Assembly: GCA_949126835.1 (NCBI GenBank)
Contig: OX421503.1
Coordinates: 340,001-404,000, forward strand
Reading direction: 5' to 3'
DNA from: Anisus vortex
Taxonomy: Eukaryota; Mollusca; Gastropoda; Planorbidae
Length of the DNA: 64,000 nt
Shown: piece after piece, positions 40,015 to 51,506 of the stretch
Layout of the letters: every line of letters starts with the position of its first letter
How positions within the stretch are numbered: the first letter of the stretch is position 1
Translations under genes and position numbers: made by a program
The notes under the pieces: generated by a model
What the model saw: the letters and a program-made list of their open reading frames with translations, nothing else
Told to the model about the DNA's origin: nothing
The model's database searches: none

Positions 40015-43000
40015 CTAACAGCGGGATAATGTGTCAGCAATAACATTATCAATGCCTTTGATATGTTGAATATTTAGATTATATTCCTGTAAAAATAAAC
40101 TCCATCTTAACAATCGTTGATTTTTACAACTCATTTTGTGTAAAAATGTTAAAGGATTATGGTCTGTGAAAACCAGTACAGGTATATTTGAGCCCTTAAC
40201 ATAGAATTCAAATTGTTGAAGGGATAGGATAAGTCCTAAACATTCTTTTTCTACAGTAGAGTAATTTCTTTGATGAGTATTAAACTTCTTAGAAAAGAAA
40301 CATATTGGATGGTCTATATGAAGATTGTCTTCCTGAAAAAGAACAGCACCTATCCCAATGTCACTGGCATCTACTGCTAATTTAAATTGTTTTTGAAAAT
40401 TAGGAGCCAATAGAATGGGAGATTGAGATAATACAACTTTAAGTTGTTCAAAGGCTTTTTGACAAGAATCTGTCCATAGAAATTTAACATTCTTTTTCAA
40501 CAGATTTGTTAAAGGATTGGCAATTATGGAAAAGTTTTGGCAAAACTTTCTATAATAACCAGCCATTCCCAAAAATCTTCTGAGTTGTTTTCTATCAGTG
40601 GGAGTAGGGAGTGCTTTAATAGCTTCAACTTTAGCAGTGACAGGTTTTATATGACCCTGTCCCACAACATAACCCAAGTATTCTACATGAGCATGACAAA
40701 ATTCACTCTTATTCAAATTAACAGTTAAATTGGCTTTTGACAATTTTTCAAAAAGATATCTTAACTGCTTAACATGATGTAAAAAATCTTTGCTGTAAAT
40801 AATTACATCATCAATGTAGGCATTGCAATTCTCCTGGTCAGCAATGAGGTTATTAATCATTCTTTGAAAAGTAGCAGGGGCATTTTTCATCCCAAAAGGC
40901 ATAACCTTATATTGATACAACCCATCTGGTGTAACAAATGCTGATATTTCTTTGGCACGGTCTGATAGAGGTACCTGCCAATATCCTGATAATAAATCAA
41001 TCTTGGTAATGTAGGTGGCATCACCAATACGATCAATAAGATCATCAATTCTAGGAATTGGAAAGGAATCAGATTTTGTAAAAGTATTTACTTTCCTATA
41101 ATCTGTACAGAATCTAAATGTTTTGTCTGGTTTAGGGATCAAAACACAAGGTGAGCTCCAATTGCTTGAGCTTGGTTCAATAATGTCATTATTAAGCATA
41201 TACTTTATTTCAGATCTAAGAACTTCTAACTTTTCAGGATTAACTCTATATGGGTGTTGCTTGACCGGAGTTGCATCACCAACATCAACATCATGTACAA
41301 TTAAATTAGTCTTTGTTGGCACATCAGGAAATATATTACAAAAATCCTTAATTACATTTTCAATTACAATCTTCTCTTTCAGTGGCAGATGTGACAGCTT
41401 TTGATCCAAATTTTTAAGTATAAAAGAATTTGGCAATTTGTACTGACCAAACTTCTCCTTTACAATATCAGGAGGAACAACAGGGGTTACATTTAAATTA
41501 CACTGTACCTGGTCAGATACATTCTTGCTATCTGTTTCTGAATTTCTACTGACATACTTCTTTAACATATTTACATGGCAAAGTTGCCTTTTCTTTCTCC
41601 TGTCTGGAGTTTTAATAATATAATTTAAATCATTGACTTTTGATTCTATCTCATATAGACCAAAGTATCTAGCTTGTAATGGTTGACCAGGTAAAGGTAA
41701 AAATACCAAAACCTTGTCCCCTGGGGCAAACAATCTAAATCTGGCCTTTTTATCATACCAGTTTTTCATTTTAGACTGGCTTTCCTTTAAATTTGTTTTG
41801 GCTAAATTACAGGCATCATAAAGTCTACTTTTAATTTTTAAGACATGGTCTAAAAGTCCCTCAGTGGGTGTCGGAGACATCCACATTTCTTTGAGATATT
41901 TTAAAGGACCGCGAACCGTATGGCCAAACACCAATTCAAACGGACTGAAGCCTAAAGACTCCTGGACGGCTTCACGGGCTGCAAACAGTAGCATGTGTAT
42001 TCCTTCATCCCAGTCCTTCTCATGTTCATGGCAATAGGTTCTTATCATGTTCTTCAGGGTCTGATGGAAGCGTTCAAGGGCTCCCTGCGACTCAGGATGA
42101 TATGCACTTGACATGCAGTGTTTAATGCCCAATTGGTCCATTACTTGTTTGAAAAGAGTGGCTTTGAAATTAGATCCTTGATCCGACTGTATGGACTTAG
42201 GTAGACCAAATAGAGTGAAGAATTTTGTGAGTGCCCTGACAACGTTAGGAGCTTTAATGTTTCTCAAAGGAACTGCCTCCGGAAATCTTGTCGAAGCACA
42301 CATAATGGTTAGTAGGTATTGATGACCTGCTTTAGTTTTTGGAAGAGGTCCAACGCAGTCAATGATGACTCGACTGAAAGGTTCTTCGAATGCTGGAATC
42401 GGCTTGAGAGGAGCTACAGGAATCGTTTGATTTGGCTTGCCAACCATTTGACAAGGGTGACACGATCTGCAGTATTCAATGACGTGCTTCTTTAATCCAG
42501 GCCAAAAGAAGTGACTTGTTATCTTCTGATACGTCTTGTTGACGCCTAGATGACCCGACAGTGGAGAATCGTGTGCCATATTCAGAATGTCAGCACGATA
42601 TTTCTCAGGCACAACAATTTGATGGACAACTCTCCAGTCTTCATCTGCAGATGCGTCTGGTGGTCGAAACTTTCTTAGAAGTACATCATCTTTGACGTAG
42701 TAACATATAGGTACTTCTTCAGCTTCTTGTGGTGACAAAGCGTTTTCTCGGAGTTTGTCTAACTCAGGATCCCTTTTCTGTTCCTCGATCAACTGTTCTC
42801 GAGTTGATACCGGCTTTTCTGAGATTGATATCGGATCTTCGTCGAGTTTGGAGAAGAATGTGGTCTCAAGGTCCAATTCAATGTTTGATTTATTTTTGGA
42901 AGTACTCCTTTCTTTGGAGATTTGTGAACTCATGGCTCTAGTTACCGCACATGCTGGATATAATTCTGGATCATCTTCTTCTTCAGGTGCAGATAGTTGA

Positions 43001-45132
43001 GGTTCATGAGTGACAATGGGTTCGGCGATAACCTTCCCACCAGCTAAGTCATTGCCTAGCAACAACGAGATGCCTTCCAATGGTAATGTTGGTCGGACAC
43101 CTACAACCACAGGTCCAGAAACAAGATCTGACTTGAGATCAATGAGATGGAGAGGTACATCTAGGCAACCTAGTTCTACGCCTCTTAAGAGTATGCTTTT
43201 CCCCGTTGCAGTTGCGTTTGAAAAGGGAAGAATGCCTTCAAGCAGTAGCGATTGCGAGGCACCTGTGTCTCTCAAAATTGTTACAGGTCGCAGACTGGTA
43301 TGATCACCTGGTAGTGATATAAATCCTTCCGAAATGAAAGGCTTGAACTCCTCTAAAACATCAGGGGTGACTGATGTAGACATCTGGACTTTGTTAGAAC
43401 TCTCGATGGAGTCTTGAGAACATCTTGGTGATGTAGTTGACAAACTTGTGTTGTAGTCTTGTGAACATCTGGGTGATGTAGTTGATAAACTCGATTCGGA
43501 GTCATGAGAACATCTTGATGATGTAGTTGATAAACTCTCTTTGGAGTCGTGAGAACATCTTGATGATGTAGTAGAACACTTTGACGTGTATTGAGGACAT
43601 CTTGACGATGTAGTGGAACACTTTGACGTGTATTGAGGACATCTTGACGATATAGTGGAACACTTTGACGTGTATTGAGGACATCTTGACGATGTAGTGG
43701 AACACTCGGATGAGTGTGGAGAACATCTTGACGATGTAGTCGAACACTTTGATGTGTATTGAGGACATCTTGACGATGTATTAGAACTCTTTGACGAGTA
43801 TTTAGGACATCTTGACGATGTAGTAGAACACTTTGATGAAAGTGTAGAACATCTTGACGATGTAGAAGAACTCTTTGATGAGTATGTTGACGATGTAGTA
43901 GAGTCAGTAGAGCTTGGTGTGGCAGGCTTAGTATCATTAGCTTGAGTGAGTAAAAATTGTTCTGTTGTATAGGACACGGCACATAAAGTAGGTTTCGGAG
44001 AAGCCTTTTCGTTTTTCCTTTTCAATTTATAGCATTCTTCCACTTTATGTCCTTCTTTCTTGCAGTATATGCATGAGGCTTTTGGTTGTGTCACCTTCTT
44101 GTCATGAGTGTTTTTCATTGAAGTGCTGTTTGTTTCTTCGGGCAGTTTCGGCTGCTTCGGCCTAACATCGGCTGTGGACTTTGCGAACTGATGGGAGATG
44201 ACGAAGTCGTCGGCCAACACTGCTGCCTTGTACACATCATCTTCGCCACGGTCTGCCATATGTGTTCGGACGTCCAGCCGGACACAATTCTTAAACTCCT
44301 CCATCAGAATCAAGTTCTTGAGCTTTGCATAGTCAGTACCAATTTCTTTAGATGTCAGCCAGCGATCTAGCCTTCTCTGCTTTTCTCGTAAGAACTCAAC
44401 ATGGGTCTGGCCATCAAGTTTACGCAGTTCACGGAACTGTTTTCGATAAGCCTCAGGGACAAGTTCAAAAGATTTCAAAATTAGTTGCTTAGCAACTTGG
44501 TAGTCCCTTTGTTGTTCCCCAGTGAGTGAGCAGAACACCTCTGCAGCCCTACCAGTCAGAACAGTTTGTAACAGCGAGGACCACAGCGTTTCAGGAATAG
44601 CAAAATTTTTGGCAACAAGTTCAAATTGAACAAAATAATTATCCACATTTCCCACAAAACGTGGAATAAGTTTTAAGTATTTAGCTGGGTCCACATTCTG
44701 ACTGGTGGTAGGAGGATCTGTTGAAGATTTAGAACTTATCTCTAATTTCTTTAATTCTATTTCTTTTTCTTTATCTAGATTCATTTGTTTCTCTTTTAAA
44801 GCTAACTGTGCTAACTGTACTTCTTTTTGTGCTTCAATTTCCAACTGTTTAATTTTTAGCTGTATTTCTAAATCTACAACATTGGGTGTGTTTTCGTTTC
44901 CTTCTCTACTAATTGTGGATAACGCCTCTTCTGGCAAAAATTCTTCGTTGACAAAATGTAGGACTATACTATCTCTAATAACTTGTTTTACAGCACTAGA
45001 TTTGATTTTGAGTCCTAAAAGTTTAGAAATAGCCAACAGATCCTTTCTGCTGCATTGGTCGAGTTCTGGTAAAGATGGATTAGCAATGAAAGCCTGGTAA
45101 TCCATGTTAATGTGTAACCTTAATTTAAACAA
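40015..45132 (-). CDS. gag-pol: Gag-pol polyprotein, order Gag-PR-INT-RT-RNase H
   Basis: Single frame of 1705 codons; the methionine at residue 10 (MDYQAF) is an equally likely start. Residues about 10-320 are Gag-like with a charged coiled coil at 88-133; a CCHC knuckle (CIYCKKEGHKVEEC) is at 354-367. Residues about 407-580 are Ser/Thr/Cys repeats. Protease has DTGAS at 622-626. Integrase has the zinc-binding H854, H861, C891 and C894, the D925, D984, E1020 triad, and a GPY/F-like module near 1135-1175. RT lies at about 1290-1470 with YIDD at 1439-1442, and RNase H at about 1585-1700 with DASDIGIGAVL and TDHNPLTF. No frameshift separates gag and pol, so Gag to Pol stoichiometry must be set by processing or another route. 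Confidence 0.93.
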   Translation of the reverse strand: MFKLRLHINMDYQAFIANPSLPELDQCSRKDLLAISKLLGLKIKSSAVKQVIRDSIVLHFVNEEFLPEEALSTISREGNENTPNVVDLEIQLKIKQLEIEAQKEVQLAQLALKEKQMNLDKEKEIELKKLEISSKSSTDPPTTSQNVDPAKYLKLIPRFVGNVDNYFVQFELVAKNFAIPETLWSSLLQTVLTGRAAEVFCSLTGEQQRDYQVAKQLILKSFELVPEAYRKQFRELRKLDGQTHVEFLREKQRRLDRWLTSKEIGTDYAKLKNLILMEEFKNCVRLDVRTHMADRGEDDVYKAAVLADDFVISHQFAKSTADVRPKQPKLPEETNSTSMKNTHDKKVTQPKASCIYCKKEGHKVEECYKLKRKNEKASPKPTLCAVSYTTEQFLLTQANDTKPATPSSTDSTTSSTYSSKSSSTSSRCSTLSSKCSTTSSRCPKYSSKSSNTSSRCPQYTSKCSTTSSRCSPHSSECSTTSSRCPQYTSKCSTISSRCPQYTSKCSTTSSRCPQYTSKCSTTSSRCSHDSKESLSTTSSRCSHDSESSLSTTSPRCSQDYNTSLSTTSPRCSQDSIESSNKVQMSTSVTPDVLEEFKPFISEGFISLPGDHTSLRPVTILRDTGASQSLLLEGILPFSNATATGKSILLRGVELGCLDVPLHLIDLKSDLVSGPVVVGVRPTLPLEGISLLLGNDLAGGKVIAEPIVTHEPQLSAPEEEDDPELYPACAVTRAMSSQISKERSTSKNKSNIELDLETTFFSKLDEDPISISEKPVSTREQLIEEQKRDPELDKLRENALSPQEAEEVPICYYVKDDVLLRKFRPPDASADEDWRVVHQIVVPEKYRADILNMAHDSPLSGHLGVNKTYQKITSHFFWPGLKKHVIEYCRSCHPCQMVGKPNQTIPVAPLKPIPAFEEPFSRVIIDCVGPLPKTKAGHQYLLTIMCASTRFPEAVPLRNIKAPNVVRALTKFFTLFGLPKSIQSDQGSNFKATLFKQVMDQLGIKHCMSSAYHPESQGALERFHQTLKNMIRTYCHEHEKDWDEGIHMLLFAAREAVQESLGFSPFELVFGHTVRGPLKYLKEMWMSPTPTEGLLDHVLKIKSRLYDACNLAKTNLKESQSKMKNWYDKKARFRLFAPGDKVLVFLPLPGQPLQARYFGLYEIESKVNDLNYIIKTPDRRKKRQLCHVNMLKKYVSRNSETDSKNVSDQVQCNLNVTPVVPPDIVKEKFGQYKLPNSFILKNLDQKLSHLPLKEKIVIENVIKDFCNIFPDVPTKTNLIVHDVDVGDATPVKQHPYRVNPEKLEVLRSEIKYMLNNDIIEPSSSNWSSPCVLIPKPDKTFRFCTDYRKVNTFTKSDSFPIPRIDDLIDRIGDATYITKIDLLSGYWQVPLSDRAKEISAFVTPDGLYQYKVMPFGMKNAPATFQRMINNLIADQENCNAYIDDVIIYSKDFLHHVKQLRYLFEKLSKANLTVNLNKSEFCHAHVEYLGYVVGQGHIKPVTAKVEAIKALPTPTDRKQLRRFLGMAGYYRKFCQNFSIIANPLTNLLKKNVKFLWTDSCQKAFEQLKVVLSQSPILLAPNFQKQFKLAVDASDIGIGAVLFQEDNLHIDHPICFFSKKFNTHQRNYSTVEKECLGLILSLQQFEFYVKGSNIPVLVFTDHNPLTFLHKMSCKNQRLLRWSLFLQEYNLNIQHIKGIDNVIADTLSRC

Positions 45133-45258
45133 TCAACTAAGAGAGAAAAATAATTTTTGGTCAGCACTTATAATGTATAAAACTTGGTATCGTCTAAAGA
45201 AAAGTAAAAGAAAATTTTTCAATTTCTTTTCTATGAATAAATATTATATAATATTTAT

Positions 45259-45276
45259 ATCCCGGACGAGCCCCCA
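45259..45276 (-). other. Primer binding site matching tRNA-Pro
   Basis: TGGGGGCTCGTCCGGGAT on the minus strand, three bases after the 5' LTR. This 18-mer is the tRNA-Pro site known from murine-type retroviruses and some LTR retrotransposons. Confidence 0.9.
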
Positions 45277-45279
45277 ATT

Positions 45280-45907
45280 TTATTACAGACCTCCTGTAGT
45301 ATTAAATTTAAATTAAGTGGTCTCGTTAAAAAGGTTGTAATAAATAACAAACAATATTAATTATTTGTAGCTAACTTAATTAATAAAAATTAAAATAATT
45401 TATTTAATAAAACAACCCTTCAGACGATACCAATTTTAAAACAATTTATTTACTAAGTCAAATTAATATCAAAAGAAAAATAGAAAAGAAAAATCAACTC
45501 ACGAATATCCTTACAACAGAATAAAACAACAATGTAATAATGCGTACAGGTACATAAAAGATACAATACAGCTCTGCCACTGATGCGCTTACAATATGCT
45601 TAAACCAAGACTCAAGAATACTACATCGATGTAAAAACTTCCCTTCTATCACGCGAATCTCCTATATTTATACTATACATGTTAGAGTTTTCTAGAATAA
45701 AAGTAGGCTAAGAATAACTCACAAAAATTGTCAACATCTCTTTCTAACATGTTCCAGAGGGTGAAAGAATGATCTAGGTACACTCTAGTAAACAACAATT
45801 CTTGACGCAACAGTAGCAGAGTTCAACTAGAGGTCAGGACTAAGGCCCTGGCAGTGGTGCAGTTAATTACATAGGAGGGAAACAAAATATAATCTAAACA
45901 CATAACA
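45280..45907 (-). repeat. 5' LTR of the retrotransposon
   Basis: 628 bp, 99.7 percent identical to the 3' LTR by eye (two differences). It should contain the promoter; no obvious TATA box was singled out. Confidence 0.93.
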
Positions 45908-45912
45908 GTGTG

Positions 45913-48900
45913 TATGTATATGCTTCCATTAAATTTACATTCTGTCATTATGTTAATGTGTCCTAGTAATTAAATAAATAATTAAGAAGAAAATAATAAT
46001 AATATTGATCATCTTCTTTAAAATGGATGTTTAATGAATATTACGCTTTATATCTATTTATGAGATTTTAGGTTACTCGTATAAATGTGGAATACCTATT
46101 GTAATAAAAATGTGTACGTATGAGAGTAGCTGTTGGTAGTTATTTTATCATTTAACGTTTGATGTATGTTAATTAATTAATTGTACTATGTATTTATGAA
46201 TTATTATCTTTTGACTTCCTTTATTGTACCTTTGTACTATGTGGCAAAATAAAACATTGTTCATTGTTCAACAGGGGCGTTATCGCCCCCCCCCCCCCCC
46301 CAGGGGACGGTGAGAAGGTCTAGGGGGGCGCTGACGTTCCCGGGGGCGATAGGGGGCGGTGAAGGGCCAGTGGGCGGTACGAAAGTACTTTCAATAGTAT
46401 TTCAATCACTAAAATACCAAAATATTATTATAAAAAGGGTAATCTTGAGATTTAACAAAGAATTTATTGACTGTTTCACTATTTCACTACTGTGTGATTG
46501 TGACGCAAAAGACATTTAAAGCCACAAGCATTTTATGCTCTTAACTATGGTCTATTAATAGATTTAGACTGTTTCTGAAAAAGGCAGATTGTGGGGGGAT
46601 GATTAGAATACTTAGAATATGGATGAAATGTGACAAAGAACTTGATGAAACGCAACTGCTGCTAAACAAATGCTATCACCCAACAAGATATATGCCAAAA
46701 AGAAGTAAAGAAGTAGGAAGAATCGCACTGATTTTTAGAAGAAGAAGTGTGGTCAATTTTAATTAAATATCTGGAGTGGTTCGTTAGGTTCTGCGCGTTC
46801 GTCAGTTATCGCACTTTCAGATCGAATTGGTATTAATTTGAATAAAAAAAATTTTCAATATGACTTATAAAAACAAGCTTTGATATCGACTTGCATTAAA
46901 AAAATATAAGTTAAGCAAAAGCACTATGCAGGGATGAATTGATGAAAAGGCAAGTGAAGAAGAGAGTACATTCTCAGTCATTGTGTGATTACCAAAGCAT
47001 TTCCAGTTTCTTTACAACTTCATGGGTCCATCAAGCTACCAGACAAGCAAATATTATAGAAGGGAAAATGTGACGATATTGCTTTAAAAAAATAAAGGTC
47101 ACTAAAAGCGAATCTATATTACTTTTTTTAGGGGAAAAGAAACTCACCCATCGTTGATGTTATGGTGCTCTCGTAAGTATGTGCTAGATGTATTAGCTGT
47201 GTGATTCGTCGACAACTTTTAGTTGCTAAATTCTCAGTTATCGTTAATAGGAATAAACTTGATGTTGTTAACATTGTTACCCTTATTTGTCAAATTCATG
47301 CCTGGAGTTCAGGATGAATTGAATAAAAAATTCACTGATAGTGAGTTACCAAACTTACTATTTTAAAATAAATCCCTTACTTGTGATGAAAAAGGAATGA
47401 GTAAAAGTATTGTTAAAAAGGATCTCAGTATATTGTGATATATTGAATGTATGATAATGTGGGGTAAAAATAGTTGCTGCAAGACAGAACAATGACTAAC
47501 ATAAGTCCAAGAAATGTATTTATTATTTATATATAATTTTTCACTTTTAGGATACTGTTACATTGTTACATGAAAAGCAGACCAGAAGTTTGAAATTAAT
47601 CTAAAATTTGTTATCCTTGTTTTGTAGGCGCCTATATTATATTTAGGATATGTGCCACTGACTTGACACTGTAAACCAGAATGGTTGAGAATTTAGAATG
47701 TTGACATAACCATGTTCAACAAATGTATTATTATTATTTAAGGATTTCATGTCAAGATATAAAACTAATATCTCTATTTTTATATTTATATTAGTATCTT
47801 AGTATTAGTTAAAATAGATTGAATGAATTGTATTGACAACCAAAGGAACGGGTAGACCTGAACACTGTGAAAGTAACAGGAGAACCTAGAGAAAATGAAT
47901 GAGACCTTTGTGTACCAAATGGAAAAGAGCAATATATCCAACCTTACAAACTGAAAAGCATGGAGATGGAACCATTCAGACCAGCAGTTTGTTTTGTAAA
48001 TAAATTGTTAAATTGTTTTCTGGCTGAAAAAAATAAATAGTTGATGCTCTTTTATCTTTTGTACGTCAATGATAGAATTTGAAATGTCTTAAATGTAATA
48101 TATAAAGTATAATTACTTACTGTTTAATACTAAGATTGTATGAAGACGATAAAATGCTTTAATTGATAGTTAATTAAGTAAATTTACCAATTTTTTAAAG
48201 TAAAATCCATGTCTGTTTCCAAAAAAGAGATGTAAACTATGTTTACCCAGAAACTAATGACGCAAATAAGTCAAGTTTATATTAAAAATTGTAATTTTTT
48301 TAAATGAATTTTTCTATAAACTATCTTAATTCTTGAACATTCAATGTTTAATTTCTTAAATGTAACATAAATTAATGTAATTTTGAGATTATAATTGTTA
48401 AATAATGCTCATTAGGTACGGGAATTTTTGTCGCGGCGAGATTTTTCTTTTTACCTAAGCGATGATTGGGTAAATATCTGTATAGCAATGTAAACATTGT
48501 TGGAACCAATTGAGAATGAAAGAGAGTAATAGAAAAGAATAGAGAGAGAGACGAAGACTGACCTAAATATTTTTTTTCCGTCACAGACAGTTGTCTAATG
48601 TGTTGTTTAGGCCTACAAGCTTGAAAAAAATAAACTGTCGAAGCGATGATCATTTTTTTTGTAGAGTGTAATTGGGTCAGGCATAGTATTTTTTTCTCAT
48701 CAGCAGTATTTCTGTTCTTTTATTTTTATGAAAGAAAAGAAATTGGCAGTTTCTTGTCCGTGTAGAAATTGAATTCAATTGTCTTTTTTTTGTTGTTAAT
48801 TACATGCAAAAGATGTTAGTTTAGAATTAAATGGACGCGAGTTTTTTATTATTGTGGAATGTTAATGTAATGGAAATTATTGAATTGTATTATATTATCT

Positions 48901-49193
48901 CCATTAAGAATCATTATGTATTGTGTAAAGGATTTAGATAGACATAAATTCTGAGATGTCCGTTGTTTTGAATTAATATTGAATGATTGAATGACTATAG
49001 TTAAGCCATTTGATGAGATTAATTTATATTGCATATATTATATGTTATTGTTATTAGTTCGATTGGAACTTGAGGTAGCCAATTGAACTGCATTCTAAGG
49101 AAAATATTTTTATAATAATTCCTCCATTGTCGCATTTGTTATAAATTGAAAAAAATTTAGGAGTCATTATTATAAACCTTTGGAGAGGGGGAG
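45913..49193. other. Non-coding stretch, possibly a decayed LTR-element interior
   Basis: A G/C-rich patch at 46262-46375 begins GGGGCGTTATCGCC with a poly-C run and looks like a piece of an interspersed repeat. The remainder is AT-rich with no recognisable protein. Since a polypurine tract and LTR follow at 49194, part of this may be the ruined interior of that element. Confidence 0.4.
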
Positions 49194-49794
49194 TGTTACG
49201 AATGTCGGTTAAAAGACGAAGGACTGTCCAGGGCATTGACCTCTTAAAGTGCGTATTAGATGAAAAGAGGCCAATGGTTGACCTTACATTCCTTAGTGCA
49301 GATTTAAATAAAAAAGTCGTTCAACCGCGTCGGAATTGAAAGTTAGATTCTGGATCGCAGTTTCCTATAGAGCAGTGGAATTGAAATGCGTATTAGGACC
49401 CTGTAGAATCTTCTATATAGTTTTCTTTGTAAAGTCCCTACCTCCTTAGAGTTAGTTCAGTCTAATAGTTTGTAGAGAGAAGTCGCTATATTGATACTTG
49501 TACATTATATGACATTTTATGAAACTCTTATGTTCGCCATCTGTTTGATGCATTTACTAAAAGTTTATATTGAGTCTACAATTTAAATAAAATTGTTTAT
49601 TCAACAACTGGAGTTGTTTGATATATCATTGTTGAAAGAAAGGTGTTGAAGATAATTATACCGAATATAACTACATTACTGCATAGATCTGTCAGTCAAG
49701 GAACCCCTAGCTTGGACTTCAGATCAGCAGAATCTCTAGAGACTTCTAATAAAAATACAACTAGTCGTTGAATCCGATTAAACGAGTCGTAACA
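49194..49794 (+). mobile_element. LTR of a second retrotransposon
   Basis: The 601-bp segment starts TGTTACGA and ends TCGTAACA, perfect 8-base inverted termini. The purine run GGAGAGGGGGAG lies directly before it, so it is a 3' LTR on the plus strand rather than a solo LTR; no target duplication is seen. An AATAAA sits near its 3' third. Its partner LTR is not in the window. Confidence 0.75.
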
Positions 49795-49933
49795 AGATAT
49801 AAAAAAATTAATTCGCCCCACTTTTGACCGGTGTATAAAATAACTAACCTATATACACCAGTTAAAGTAATATATTGCACAGTTTGAGTAAACATTGAAA
49901 TATAAAATTGCATTTATTCAGAAGCAGTTAGAC

Positions 49934-51498
49934 CAGGGGTCTGCAACACTCGGCCCGCGGTACACATGCGGCCCACCAAGTGGATTTTTGTGGGTCACCA
50001 ATAAGCTTACAAAAAATGTAGACTGCTATTCGTAAAATTCAGACAGCTAGTACTGACAGCATCAGATTTTATTTTTAATTTTATATACGTAACATACTTA
50101 ATAATAATAATTTGGTATAATTATTTGTGTCTAAATTGTAAATTGGCATATTATTTGTGAGAAGATGTAAAATGCGTTAAGTTGTATGAAATGATTTTTG
50201 ATTACTAAGGTCGGGTTTTTGGGGGGTGGGGAGGGAGTGCGGACCTTGACACATCTCTTAAAACTCTTTCTTTACGGTACGGTTTATCAACCCAACGGAG
50301 AGAAAAATAAGAGTAATAAAAAAATCTATACCTGATGCGTTAAACCTGTCATAAACAATATATTTCAATAACAAACCTGTCATGTCTTATATTATTCTTT
50401 AGCAAATTGAAAGGAGAATTTAATTAGATCAATTTAAATATGATTTAAATTTATCTGGATGGTTTATTACGGATAATATAAAGAATATTGTAAATGAAAA
50501 CATAAAAATTAAAAAAATATTTTCAACTCACCACTTCCTAAGTCAGTTTGTATTAATACAAATGTCTTCTTTTTTTAAAGAACAATATAAAAATATATAT
50601 CCAAGAAGTGAGGAAAGTTTCTTTGCAATATTGCAATATGTATAAGAATGAAATAGTTATGAATTTATTAGTCCTCCCACTTGAAATTGTGAAAAGGGAA
50701 ATTATTTCTTTGATCTTTAGAAACACTATGACTAGACTATATATACCATTCGAATCTAAATAACTATTTTCAGGATTACTAGTGTGTGCCTAGGGCCTAG
50801 GCCTAAGCCTAGATGGTAGATTATACCTTATTTTTATTGTAGTGCTAGACTAGTAGGCCTATATAATAAAGCCTATATTCTTTATGATTTATAGGTCTCA
50901 TAAGTTTATACTGTTGTTGGTGATAGAGGAAAATACTCCTCACCCGAATCGGCAATCATTACGATAAAGTCCGGTAAATAGTCATCGTATTATTTAATCC
51001 AAATCATTTAAAATACTAGCCTACTAACCTACTACTAGACTAGACTAGTAGTAAGTAGTAGAGTACTACTACTACTACTAGTACTACTTATACTACTAGC
51101 TTTCTCTGCAGTTAAACATCTTATTAAAACACTTTTAGAGCCACTATTACAACCACTAATACTTATATAAGCTTGGTAATCCACCATTTCAATCAGCTGT
51201 TTTTTTGTTTACACTACTTGATCGATGAAAAATGAAAACAAACAACACAAATCCATGCTTTTTTCATTGTAAAACTATTTATAAACGAAGTTGGAACTCT
51301 TCTGGACCAAAGATTCTATAAATACGTATAAAATAGTTAATTGTAAATGCTTAACTAATGATACAACAAAACAAACCACTGATGACGCAGGCTACGGCTT
51401 TACGTAGGCAATGAAAAAACCTATGACGCAGTGTGCGGCGTAACGTAAAGAAAGAGTAATAAAATTGCACATGCCTTCATTGGAGTTCGAGACCCCTG
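49934..51498. mobile_element. Non-autonomous hAT-like element of about 1.57 kb
   Basis: Left end CAGGGGTCTGCAACACTCGG followed by CCCGCGG; right end, inverted, CAGGGGTCTCGAACTCCAAT. Both tips are typical of hAT elements. Imperfect 8-bp flanks, AGTTAGAC and ATCTAGAC, agree at six of eight positions. No transposase frame is present; the interior is AT-rich with a CTA/TAG trinucleotide patch near 51010-51090. Confidence 0.75.
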
Positions 51499-51506
51499 AT
51501 CTAGAC

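Larger units (their letters stand above)
39218..45907 (-). mobile_element. Full-length Ty3/gypsy-like LTR retrotransposon with Copia-like pol order
   Basis: The element is 6690 bp with two 628-bp LTRs that differ at only two sites, flanked by a 5-bp target duplication (GTGTG on the plus strand, 39213-39217 and 45908-45912). A tRNA-Pro primer binding site and a polypurine tract are in place, and a single 1705-codon gag-pol frame is intact. The pol order is protease, integrase, reverse transcriptase, RNase H, which in the Ty3/gypsy group is known from the Gmr1-like lineage. Near-identical LTRs and an open frame point to recent insertion. Confidence 0.93.

Noticed and set aside
43353..43982. 209-codon minus-strand frame with HRQDVL repeats
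   Set aside because: It is another frame of the Ser/Thr/Cys repeat within the gag-pol gene on the same strand.
48372..49236. Small minus-strand frames of 60-93 codons
   Set aside because: AT-rich, no motifs, no splice logic, and overlapping the probable LTR-element interior.
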